NCBI RefSeq assembly: GCF_000499845.2 | Contig: NC_023759.2 | Coordinates: forward strand, 44,982,672-45,046,671 | Direction: 5' to 3' | DNA from: Phaseolus vulgaris | Taxonomy: Eukaryota > Streptophyta > Magnoliopsida > Fabales > Fabaceae | DNA: 64,000 bases | In this document: positions 37,376-48,959 of the stretch, piece after piece | Layout: the number at the start of each line of letters is the position of its first letter | Numbering within the stretch: the first letter of the stretch is position 1 | Made by a program: the position numbers and the translations under genes | Notes under the pieces: model-generated | The model's input: the letters and a program-made list of their open reading frames with translations, nothing else | Database searches by the model: none | What the model was told of the DNA's origin: nothing

Positions 37376-37910
37376 GTCATCTTCCTTTGCTTTCACGTTG
37401 GCCATGCACACTAGAGCGGTTGCTTAATCGAGCAAACTCTCGACATCCTTACAAACTAAGCTCAACCTCGAACCCTTTAGTCTCGAGGTATCCTCCTCCA
37501 ACAAATACCATGCTTTGTTATGATTGGACATGTCGAAACCAACATCCCAAAAGCTGGTTTTGCCCTTGACACAATCGGTAGTGCTCGACTGGCTGACTTC
37601 AATTATTTCCACCTCGGGGTCGCGCATGTCGAAAATGGAGTGTTAAGAAGAGGGGATGAAACCTTCAAACCTTTTTCGCTTGAAATTAGCCCCCGACAGA
37701 GTGCGCTCGTCCATATCAGATTGGATGCGAACCCCACCAAGTGTGGTCGGACTAGCAACCAATGCAGCTTTCAAAGCTCGCATTCTCTTTACCTGATCAA
37801 CCAACTCGTTTTTTGTTGAAGGATGACAACATTTTCTCTTCATCAAAAGGGAAAAGAAAGAGTTACATAAAAAACAAACAAGCAAGTCAGGGAGATAAAA
37901 TTCCATAGGA
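37376..37910 (-). pseudogene. retrotransposon-derived coding remnant (unidentified)
   Basis: The minus strand has two successive open segments of ordinary protein composition separated by a stop: KNELVDQVKRMRALKAALVA..KRKRFEGFIPSS* and then MRDPEVEIIEVSQSS..SFWDVGFDMSNHNKAWYLLEEDTS to a stop at 37424. The SFWD..FD pattern resembles gag-proximal proteins of legume retroelements, a weak match made by eye. It lies next to the LTR fragments in an otherwise gene-free area, which supports a transposon origin. Confidence 0.4.
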
Positions 37911-39780
37911 GTCTAAAGAGGACGATATACCAATACAGGCATTTATCAGTTCAGGCCAGTATGCTCATTTTAGGATGGTAGAATGGTAGAAGTGTTGAAA
38001 ATGGTTTGTAGATTTTCCAAAAATTCACAAACACCTCGCTCCATAAGGTCAAGTTGGTTAAGGTGGCGCGAGCACTTAGAAGCGGAGTTTTTGAGACTAA
38101 TACAATGGAAACTCGTATAACAAGTTTGAACTTTTTGGGGTAGGTCAGACTTTAATAAAACGTGATTTGAAATTCTTATATGAAGATTGGAAAAGAGACA
38201 ATAATCCCCTTCCCCTGTTGAGAGAAGACCAAAGCTATTTGTTAGAGTTCTCAAACTCAAAAAAGTAGAAAAAAAATGTTCTAAGTCGATGATATTCTAA
38301 AGTGGGAACAAAGAATGGTGAAAGCGCGCGGATAAAGGCCAGCTATTCGGATGCATGTCATAAACTTCTACACTTTAAATGAAATTTATATATCTAATTA
38401 AGCATGTCATGCAAACTCCAATTTCCTAGCGTCTAGCTTTCATTAACATATGGTTTCTATGATTTTCTTTAGTAATTTTTTTTACGAAAATATTGAGAAG
38501 AAAAGAGGTACATAAAATAAAAGTATTAAATTTGTGCTTCTTATTAGATAGGAAAAATAGAAAATATTAATTTTAAAATCCTGAAAAGAATAATTTTTTC
38601 CTACCGAATTGACATCAAATAAGTGGAAAAATCCCTTTTATACAATTTATTTCAATATTTTAAAATTAAATGATTTTTACAACACCAAATATAAAATAAG
38701 AGACTGCTTTATCTTAGTGGAGCATTTTTTATTAAGCATATATTTTTTTTTATCAAAATTAAGATATGCGCGATACAATTTTTTTTTATAAATTAAACGT
38801 ATTAAAATTATTGAATTTATATTGTATCCGAATAGATATAAAAAAGTGAAATTAGGATAGAAAATCTCTCCTAAAACCAAACTTACTTATTTAAATGTGT
38901 ATTAAATAAATAATAAATGCATAAACATAAAAATGTTAAAGTACAATAAAATATTGAAATTAATGTATAATTAAAATAACAAGCTTAACATTAAAAAGCT
39001 AATAATTAACCTTTATCACAAAAATAAACAGATAAATTTTAAATTACATTATACTAATAAATTTTTAATATTATGTAGATTTATAAATTCTTTTATAAAA
39101 ACATGGATTTGGATTTGAATTTAATCCAATTAAAAATTTAAATTATTTGTATAAAAAATATGGAATTGAATTTAAAATCTGATCCAATATTTAGATTAAA
39201 TTTTTAGTGAACACCCTTACCTGTATTAAATTATTTTGTATAATATTAAATAAAAGATTTAAATAAAAATAACACATTATTTTTTAATATATAGCAAAAT
39301 TATATAAATAGTTCTGGAGTGCCATGTAGCGTTCTCATTACTTTTGTCAACCTTGTAATGTTTTTTTATGAAAAATAAAATTATTATTTTTTGAATACGT
39401 TTTAAGTTATTTCAGGAATTTTATTTTGTAATGATAAATTGTATTAAGTGGTATTTTTAAATTATTAATTCAGAATAGTTAAAAATTAATTTGAGATTAT
39501 GACATTTGGAATGCAATTTTTTAACTCCAGAATCAATACTCTAATTAATGTTTCGAAAAGTGTAATGTGAAAGATAATATTTTTTGACATTATAAAAGTT
39601 TTAGAAGACCAATTTCAGTATTTTACTATAGAGAAGTACATAACGAAATTCTGGATGTGTAAAAAGTAAAGAAAAGTTTTGGACTTATTGTTAGGGTAGT
39701 CCAATTGAGTCGAATAATCTAATATGCAAACGATAATATGGTAATTAGAAAGAGAGGGGCAAAACAGTAAAACTATGCCA
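37911..39780. other. AT-rich intergenic region before kinesin-5; no gene seen
   Basis: The left end (to about 38345) is moderately GC and may belong to the same retrotransposon remnant. The rest is very AT-rich. No coding region was recognised. Confidence 0.45.
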
Positions 39781-39788
39781 GATGGGAA

Positions 39789-39799
39789 CACCGTTAGAT
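39789..39799 (-). promoter_or_regulatory. MSA-like mitosis-specific activator element (TCTAACGG core)
   Basis: ACCGTTAGA on the plus strand reads TCTAACGGT on the other, matching the core of the plant MSA consensus YCYAACGGYYA bound by three-repeat MYB factors. It lies about 180 bp before the kinesin-5 ATG. MSA elements work in either orientation and drive G2/M genes, which fits a spindle kinesin. One copy only; not tested. Confidence 0.5.
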
Positions 39800-39968
39800 C
39801 ACGATCCCCCAAAGTCTTAGCCGTAGATATATATGGAAGTGGAAATACGAAGAGCGGATTTCAAAAATTCAAATCTCAGTGCACCCTTCATCCCCGCTCT
39901 CACTCCCTTTCACACAAACACAGAGAGAAGAGAAGAAGGAACTTTCAGAAGCGGATCTGCGACCAAGA

Positions 39969-42900
39969 ATGTCTGGGCGCCACGAGAAAGAGAAGGGCGT
40001 CAACGTCCAGGTCCTCCTACGTTGCAGGTATCCGTTTCCGTTTCCATTTCCCCGTCGTTATTTCCGCGTTCTGCAACTATAACCTCTCAATTTGATTTCT
40101 TGCAGGCCGTTCAGCGACGAAGAGTTACGGAGCAACGCGCCGCAAGTAGTGACTTGCAATGATTACAATCGAGAAGTCGCCGTCTCGCAGAGCATCGCCG
40201 GCAAGCACATCGATAGGGTTTTCACCTTCGATAAGGTCCTCCTCACTCTTCTCTGTTATTTAGTAATCTCCCTTTGAGAAGTAAATAGTAAGATGTGAAG
40301 TAGGTTTTGGGGGGATTGCAAATCTGAAATATGTTCATTTTGTTTTGTGTAGGTTTTTGGTCCTTCTGCTAGGCAAAAGGATCTTTATGAACAAGCTGTT
40401 ACTCCGATAGTTAATGAAGTTCTTGAGGGGTTTAATTGTACTATTTTTGCGTATGGTCAAACTGGTACGGGGAAAACCTATACTATGGAAGGGGAATGCA
40501 AAAGGGCCAAGGTATGCTCTGATGTTATGAGGTGTCTTGATGTTATGTGCACGCATGTTACTGAGTAATATTAGTGATTTGATTTGATTTTACTATTATA
40601 CAACAGAGTGGTCCCAATGGAGAGTTGCCTCCGGAAGCTGGAGTCATTCCCAGGTCTGTCAAGCAGATTTTTGACACACTTGAGGGCCAGAATGCCGAAT
40701 ACAGTGTGAAGGTCACTTTTTTGGAACTTTATAATGAGGAGATCACTGATTTGCTTGCCCCGGAGGAGCTTTCTAAGGTTTCTTTGGAGGAGAAGCAGAA
40801 AAAACAGCTGCCTCTCATGGAGGATGGTAAAGGTGGAGTTCTTGTAAGGGGATTGGAGGAAGAGATTGTGACAAGTGCCAGTGAGATTTTTACTCTTCTG
40901 GAGAGAGGGTCTTCTAAACGACGAACTGCAGAAACCTTGTTGAACAAGCAGTCAAGGTGACCGTTATTTTCTATTTCCTTTATTCACAGTTGGTGGAATC
41001 ATGTTTCCATATCTCTTACTAATACTTGCTTTGTCTTCAGTCGATCACATTCGTTGTTTTCCATTACAATCCACATCAAAGAATCAACACCGGAAGGAGA
41101 AGAACTAATTAAATGTGGTAAACTTAATTTGGTTGATCTAGCTGGGTCAGAAAATATATCTCGTTCTGGTGCCAGGGAGGTAATACATCATGAACATACC
41201 CTTTGTTCAGCGTTCTATACGTTCTGGCTTTTTCCTAATACATATTAATTTTGAATTATTAAGTTTATATTTATTTATGATAATTGTTAGGGCCGTGCAA
41301 GGGAAGCTGGGGAAATTAATAAAAGTTTGCTTACTTTAGGACGAGTAATCAATGCATTGGTGGAACACCTTGGTCACATCCCTTACAGGTTTTTTTTATT
41401 TTTGAGCCTTTGGCTTTGGCACTGCTTCATTTTATTGAGCCTCTGGCATTATTCCTTTCGCTGTGTGCTCACATGGGTACGTTCGCATATAGGGATAGTA
41501 AGTTAACACGCTTACTGCGCGATTCACTTGGGGGAAGAACCAAGACATGCATCATAGCAACAGTGTCTCCTGCAGTTCATTGCTTAGAGGAAACATTGAG
41601 CACGCTGGATTATGCTCATAGGGCAAAGCACATAAAAAATAAGCCTGAGGTTTGTTTATGATTGGCATGGTGTTTGGAAATGTCTATGATACTGTGTATC
41701 TTTAGTAGTGATAATGTCTTTGAAACATTTCATGTCAACATGTTACAGGTATATTACTTATGCAAAGATTTTTGAAGTATTTGACTGCATTTATGTTTTA
41801 CAATTATTGACTTTATAAAATTGTCTTCTTAAACAGAGTGTCTAATTTGAATGTTCTTTTTTATCCATATTATGATGTAACACAATTACTAGTTACAATT
41901 ATATTACTTCTACAAAGATTTTTGAAGTATTTGACTGCATTTATGTTTTACAAATATTGACTTGATAGAATTGTCTTCTTAAACAGAGTGACTAATTTGA
42001 ATGTTCTTTTTTATCCATATTATGATGTAACACAATTACTAGGTACTTATCAAAATTATGAGCATGAGTTGTTTGAATTCATTTTGTTTAAGCACTAATT
42101 CAGTGCTTTTAGGGACATTTTCATTTTAAGAATAAACCTGTTTTGATTTATTTAGCACTAGTTTAGCTGTTTTTATTTCGATAAGATATGCAGGATATGA
42201 GATGTTTTTCGTTTTGCTTTGATATAACAAATTGCTATGTATTAAACATTGATTTTTTAACCTAGTTTTTCTTTTCTGATATTTTTAGATTAACCAAAAA
42301 ATGATGAAATCAACACTTATCAAAGATCTTTATGGTGAAATTGAACGTCTTAAAGCAGGTGAATTGTGTTTTTCATTAGTCGTTGCTGATGTATGCCTTG
42401 GGATCTTCAGGTTTCTTGGTATATTGTCTTATTGGTAATATTAATTATTTAATTCGTGACTTTCATCAGAGGTTTATGCTACACGTGAGAAAAATGGTGT
42501 CTATATTCCAAAGGAAAGATACTATCAGGAGGAGAGTGAAAAGAAGGTTATTTTCCTTTCTCTTTCTGTTACTATGTTATCTTCTATTAATACGAATAAT
42601 TCATTAAGAGCAGTACTATGGTTCCATGTGTAACTTTCAGCAGCTCAGATCGTGAAGATAATTTTTTTAGTTCCTTGGACGTGTTTTCTAGTATGAATTT
42701 TAATATTGGTCATGGGTAGATATAAATTGGTTTGATTTTGTTTTCATGATACAGTTGTTAAAATCACTTCTGAGGCCTTTCATTGGTGCCATTTTTTTTT
42801 TCTGTTTAGGCTATGTCAGATCAAATTGAGCAGATGGGGGTCACAATCGAAACGCAACAAAAGGTTTGTTTTGTTAAATAAACTATGTATAGAAGATAGA

Positions 42901-45900
42901 GCGTGCCTGCTTCTTCCTTCCTGTTATGCCTGACTGGTTTTATATGTTTCAACCAGCAACTTGAGGATTTGCAAAACAAATACGTTGACCAAATTCAACA
43001 GTGTTCCAATTTGGGCAACAAACTCGATAGTACTGAGGTAAGTTAACAATTTTCTTTCACTCTTGTTATGAAATTATGTATCCTTGCTGATAAGGAAATT
43101 GTGATAAACCACTCAGAAAAACTTGAACAAGACTAGCAAGTTGCTTGCCAACACAGAGGAAGAATTAAAGAAATGTCAGTATACCTTGAAAGAAAAAGAC
43201 TTCGTCATTTCTGAGCAGAGAAAAGCTGGTATGCCAAACACATTATCGTGTTCTATCACCGTTTCTGGTTTAATATTCCTTTGAGATAATCTTAATTATG
43301 TGCGACAGAAAATGCTCTGGCTCATCAAGCATGTGTTTTACGAGCTGATTTGGAGAAATCTCTTCAGGATAATGCTTCATTATTTTTGAAAATTGGTATG
43401 TTCTTATTCTTTGTCCTGCTTTTATTAAAAAAGAATTGAAGTTGTATTGTATCTAATAACACGTTTATCTTTCTGTTAATTTATAGGCAGAGAAGATAGG
43501 TTGAACTCGGATAACAGAGCTGTAGTAAACAATTACCAGGTGGAGCTCGCTCAGCAGGTTGGTTCTCTTTGCAACACGGTTGCAACATCATTGTCTGAAC
43601 AGAATGAACATCTGGAAGGTGTGAAGAAGTTCTGTCATTCTTTTTTGGACGTTCATGATAAGGTGTGTATATAAAGAATCCAATACTGTTGTTCTTGTAT
43701 GTTTTCTTTCCTTGTCTCGTTCAATTGTGAACATTTGGAAGGTGTGTATGTTTCCATGTTTTCCCCATATTTGTGCGTGTCTTATATTTTATTTCTAAAT
43801 CCTCCCATTCCTCTTTGTTTACTGTAGGCCGTTGTTGATTTTAAAAAGAAAGTGACATCTCTGAGGGCCTTGTATATATCTCATGTCGAGGCAGTGCAAA
43901 ATGTTGTGCGCTTGCATAAAGCGAGCTCTGATGCTGCCTTTGAGGAGCTTACTTCTGTTATATCCTCCAATGGTGATTCAATTGAAAAAGTGTGTTTTAC
44001 TTGTTTCTACTTTTATCTAGTGTCATGCGCATCTTTTATGCTTTTCAATACTAATATAGGACTGTAATTCATGGTGAATCAGTTTCTTGTATCTGAGGCT
44101 ACCGAAGCTGGTTCAATATTTGATGATCTTCAGGGTTCCCTTTCAACTCAGCAGGGTGAATTGGCATTTTTTGCGAGCGAGTTACGGAATGTATGTACTG
44201 CAAGTTATGCTTTTCTGTTCTGTACAGAACCATTGTTACTTCATTTTTCTGTGTTCAGACTGATTTTTTTTAATCTTCTTCTAACTGTTATATTATTGGG
44301 TATTGTAAATCAAAGAAATTCAATCTCAGCCTTGAACAAATAAAGGATATCTCTGAGCGCTCTCAAGAATTTGTGGATAAGCTTTTTGAAGAATCAAAAA
44401 AGCTTGAAGATTACGCATCCCAGGCAGACCAAGTGCAAATGAAGAGTATTGACGAGTTTAAAAAGGCTTACGAGGTTGTAACTTAACATCAACTATCATT
44501 TTTTGAAAGATGGTTATGGCTGTTGACATCTGATGTGGACATCTTGTTCTATTCTGTTCAGGAGCAATCAATATCGGATACAGAGAAACTTATTGCTAAT
44601 ATGACTAGTTTAGTTTCTGATCACATTCGGCGACAAATGGATCTGGTCAGTTTTGGGTGTTCCTTTTTTGTGGGTGGTGGTTGAGGGGCAAGGCCTGCCA
44701 ATTTAGTTTGTCGTTTATATAGATATGAAATGATGTTCGGCTTGCAGGTAGACTCAAAGCTTGTTGATCTTAGGGAAAACGGAATGAAGAACAAGTCCTT
44801 CTTGGATGGGCATTTGTCATCAATGGGAGATATTGTTACCAATGCAAAAAGGAAATGGCAGGCCTTTTGCGTGCAAGCAGAAAAAGATGCTAAAGACACC
44901 TCGGATTTTTCTGCTGCTAGGCATTGTCGTATGGAGTTACTCATGCAGCAGAGGTAAATGTTCTTTCTCTAAATTTTATATATCCAGATGCACTCACAAT
45001 CTAACATTCTTTTAAATCCCTAGTTTTAAGACTGCTAAGTCGGCTTTTGAACATACAAAGAAGACACATGAGGCTCTGAATGAGATGGGGACCAAACATA
45101 TTTCTGCAACAGAATCAATTGTCAGGTGCGTGGCAAACTGATTGTACCTTTGTAGAATAACGTGTCACTATGTATTATACGGCTTCGTGTCCCACAATTC
45201 TTAATCGTATTACATTTAAAAAACATTTTTTCCAACTGAGATACCACTTTAACATATTTTGGACATCTCTTCCCCACAATTTGAACATAAGTAAATATTG
45301 AACCGACACCACTGAGCACTTTCTAAAAACGTAAGAATAAATTAAAAGAAAACATGTAAACTTTGCGAGACTCATTATATTTTTGTGTGATGCTTGTTTC
45401 ACTAGACTTATCTAGTTATTTTAACTATTAAGAGATATGTTTCTTACTTTTTTTTTATGAGAACCATTATTTTAGAAAAACAGCAAAACTTTGTAAATTT
45501 GTTTCTACAGTGACTTTATATGAATTTTAATTGTGTTGAGATTTTTTTTCATGCAAATCATACACAGTCACCATATTTTATAATTTGGACATTAACCGTG
45601 TGTCGTGTCGGAGTCAATGCTTCGTATAATGAGTTTGTCTGTGCAGCCGATCTTTAAATGAGAGGCGGGAGGAGGGAGTGTTGCACTAATGTCGTTATTG
45701 TCTCTGTTTTTATTGACCCATTTTACCGATTACTTTGGTTCAGGAATGCTACTGATAGCAATGTGCAACATGTCGTTGAGGTCAATTCTGCACGAGTTGC
45801 AGCCGAAGAAGATGTGGCAAAGAATAGTGAGGATCTTATTGAGCGGTTTGATGGTGAGTTATGAGTTGGATCATGGTCCTTAGATTAACAACATCCAGCA

Positions 45901-46500
45901 AATTTACGTCTAGAGCTTGGGTTGTTTGATCATGATTTTTTCTTTAAGTGAATGCAAATACCGAAGCTAAAACAGGGCATGCACCACCAATATCTCTCAC
46001 CCTTTTCTGTCAAAATGTGTTTGCATATGCATTTATCTTTTTTTTTCTTGGGTTACGTTTTTTGCAGTCACTTCAGCACAAGAGCGGGAGTGCATATCTG
46101 GCGTATTAAATGTGGTGAGAACTCATGAAAATACACTTGAGACGCTACGAGAGGATCACGGTGGCCAAGCTGCTTCGATTGAACACAGAGCAAGTGACGC
46201 TTTTCAACAGCAATTCAGGGTATGTCGACTCGGTTTGTACTTTGTTTTTAAGTTCAAATATAATCATTGTATAACATCATTACTTCTTCTGATGTCTTGC
46301 AGGACTATGAACCTACCGGTACAACACCAATAAGATGTGAACCTGATGTTCCGACAAAGGTGACAATAGAGTCTCTTCGATCCTTGCCAATGGAATCCTT
46401 ACTCGAGGAATTCCGGGAAAACAATCCATATGAATCTTCTGATGTAAAAGAGTTGAAACCATCTCTTATTCCACGTTCGCCTCTTAGTCAGCTGAACTAA
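39969..46500 (+). CDS. kinesin-5 (BimC/Eg5-type) mitotic motor
   Basis: Homotetrameric plus-end motor that cross-links and slides spindle and phragmoplast microtubules. Twenty-three exons (39969-40027, 40106-40235, 40353-40511, 40607-40956, 41041-41179, 41291-41388, 41493-41649, 42289-42358, 42470-42546, 42810-42863, 42957-43037, 43117-43228, 43309-43395, 43487-43662, 43828-43989, 44083-44190, 44316-44474, 44562-44645, 44748-44953, 45024-45125, 45744-45853, 46068-46219, 46303-46500) splice to 3030 nt, 1009 aa. The motor (about 11-355) has GQTGTGKT (98-105), switch I SSRSHS and switch II DLAGSEN. The neck KNKPEINQK is followed by a long coiled-coil stalk. The tail BimC box [11 protein letters not shown] carries the CDK-site Thr (about 952). 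All frames close cleanly. An Arabidopsis relative is the KRP125/RSW7 group. Confidence 0.96.
41751..42050. repeat. tandem duplication of 150 bp in kinesin-5 intron 7
   Basis: CAAAGATTTTTGAAGTATTTGACTGC begins at 41763 and again at 41913. The two 150-bp copies (about 41751-41900 and 41901-42050) differ at only a few positions and lie wholly inside the intron between exons 7 and 8. Confidence 0.9.
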
Positions 46501-46700
46501 TGGTGTTATAAAGTTACTCGGTTGGGTCCTTTATTGTGACAAATTTGTATTTCTATTGTAACATCACATTGCTTTTGTTACCCATATTGTTCGAAGAATG
46601 CATCCTTGGCATATAGGATTGTAATGTGATATTTAGAGCAATGTACTCTGTAAATCCCATCTTGGGATGAAGTATAGGTCAAAATAATGTTTAATTTTAA
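46501..46700 (+). other. kinesin-5 3'UTR and probable polyadenylation region
   Basis: This follows the TAA stop. T-rich and TTGTA-type motifs (46540-46640) and AATAATG near 46683 are plausible plant polyadenylation signals. The end of the transcript is not fixed. Confidence 0.4.
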
Positions 46701-48560
46701 TTAAGGCTCTCGCTTGTGGTTTAAGTTTTTTATTCTTGTCATATTTAGAGCATACTTGTATTGTTTGTGTGCAATCTGTGGATCTTCAAAAACATTTCCT
46801 TGCTGTCTAAAATTTGAAATATTTATTTTTGTTATTGTAATCAAACTGTTTAATTATTTATTAGTTCTATTATGGGGCCAAGAATATAAGTGATTGATGC
46901 GACGTGATTCGTCAGGTTTGCAAAATGTGATACCATTTTGCTGATGGTGAAGAAATGTTGATAATAAGAGTACAAGTTCAAGAAGACTTCATAATTATGC
47001 CAGAAAGAACAGTAGTTAAACATTTATCATTTGTTACTAATGTCTAATTCCAGTAAAGTGCATTGGATCAACTTGTTGTAGCAGCAGTAAGCCTGTACCG
47101 TAAGAAAATGGTGCTTATCTTCGTATAAATTCGCTTTTGAAAAAGATAAAGATAATATATATTTTCACTTTATAAACACAGCCATTAGGATGTTAAAAAA
47201 TAATCTACGTTTATGGATTTTCGCAAGTAAATCTCCAATACATAGATTTATCCATAATATTCAGTGTGTGGATATTCGTTTGCTTATTTGAAAATTTCTA
47301 AAAAAGTCATATGATCAAAATAAAATTACTAATAAAAAATATTAAGAATTAAAGAAATTTAAAATTTAATTTTATATATTGATGTTTTTTAATTAAATTT
47401 ACGAAATTAAATATTTTTTTAAAGAGATAAATTTTATTTAAATTTATTCTTTTCATTAAATTTGATTTTTTCAAAGATTAAATTTATTTATATTAATATT
47501 TTATTGTATAACTTTCTTTAGATTATATTTTAAGATTAACGTTTTGATTGATTTTCTATTTTAAAAAAATATTTTAAACTAATCTTACTTAAAATTAAAA
47601 ATAATAAAGTATGTATATTTATCTATGGATGTTTGCAAATATAAAAAAAAATTCTTAATATGTTTCATGTGAGTATAATGAATCATTATGTTTTAGATGA
47701 AACAGAGATATTATTCACGTTGGCTCCGAGCTGTTTCATCTATAATGAAGATTATGATATATAGTTTCTTATCTAATAAACCATCTATTGTTTTTTTCGT
47801 TTATATATATCATTAAATCCAAATGTTAAGCGAAAAATAAAAGCTTAAATTAAATAGAAAGAGCCAATCTCATTTCGGTTTCTCGTATTTGAGGTCTCTT
47901 AATTTTTTTTTCTCAAAAAAGTTAATTTTCTTTTGGTCCATAATTTGTAAACAAAATTTAACTATATTTAGCAACTTTTTTTTCATGTTTACACGAACTT
48001 TAAATTGTAATTAAATATAGTAAACTAGGCTTATTTTAAACCTATTTATTTTTTATAATTAATTTATAAATTTTGTTTATAAATTTGAACTGAAAAGTTT
48101 AGAATAAATTTAACACAAAATTTAAAAGACATAAGCTGAGAATTTTGAAAAGATTGAATGAAATATGCGAAAGAACTTTAATACTGTATATAAATGTATT
48201 AAATATTAAATTCAAGAATTTGTATCTAACCTATTTTTTATGTTTTAAAAATAACTAATTTATTTTAATATTTTATATCTAATTTAAAGTGTTACTGGCC
48301 TTTTCATTGTTTATTATTTGTTTTTTAAATAAAAAAATTTATGTTAGGTATTACTATACAACTTCACATCTCAGCTATGTGACACCTCAAGTAACAACAA
48401 TCGTTTATCATCAAATGAAAAAAGAAAAAGTATTATTAAAAAAGAAAAAAAAAGAACGAAAATATAAAAAATATGAAATTAGACCAAAACCTATAACTAG
48501 AGTATATCTATTCATAAAGAATTCTAAGAACAGACTATTATACCAATGAAAAAATTCTCT
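46701..48560. other. AT-rich intergenic DNA; no gene seen
   Basis: Nothing was recognised apart from low-complexity A/T runs. Confidence 0.5.
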
Positions 48561-48564
48561 ACGA

Positions 48565-48950
48565 AAAAAAATCTAAAATTAGCCAACTTATCAGTACACG
48601 CATTATCTCCACGAAAAATAAAATATTAGTAACCCTAAACCTGATTTTCCCACAGTAATTGAGACAAGTATTTCATCGATTACGAAGCATCTAAGGAATA
48701 TTGTTATGAGAATAAACGCAGCACAAACCAAAGAAGAATCACATTGCAGCCAGATATTAGTAAGTCTCATCTTTTGAGCTTCCTTCATAGTATATATAAC
48801 CCCATAAAACTCAGGAACCAAAACAGTCCGAACTTTAATAAACATAGAGAAAACTCCAATAAATTTTTTCATACTTCCACGTAAAATACCTCCACAAGTA
48901 GCAAGACTAGGATATCTCCTAGCAGCCTCAATATCAGTGTTAATTTTAGC
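48565..48950 (-). pseudogene. RNase H domain fragment of a non-LTR retrotransposon (LINE)
   Basis: The minus strand reads KINTDIEAARRYPSLATCGG then ILRGSMKKFIGVFSMFI, VLVPEFYGVIYTMKEAQKM and NIWLQCDSSLVCAAF. After a frameshift it continues MLRNR*NTCLNYCGKIRFRV. This is the plant RVT_3/RNase H-like domain: the K(I/L)NTDGA start (here NTDIEA), the CGG..R motif, the E helix and the catalytic-site (E/Q)(S/C)DS. An in-frame stop and a frameshift show it is dead. No reverse transcriptase was found upstream, so it is a 5'-truncated or isolated fragment. Confidence 0.75.
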
Positions 48951-48959
48951 TAATTTTTA

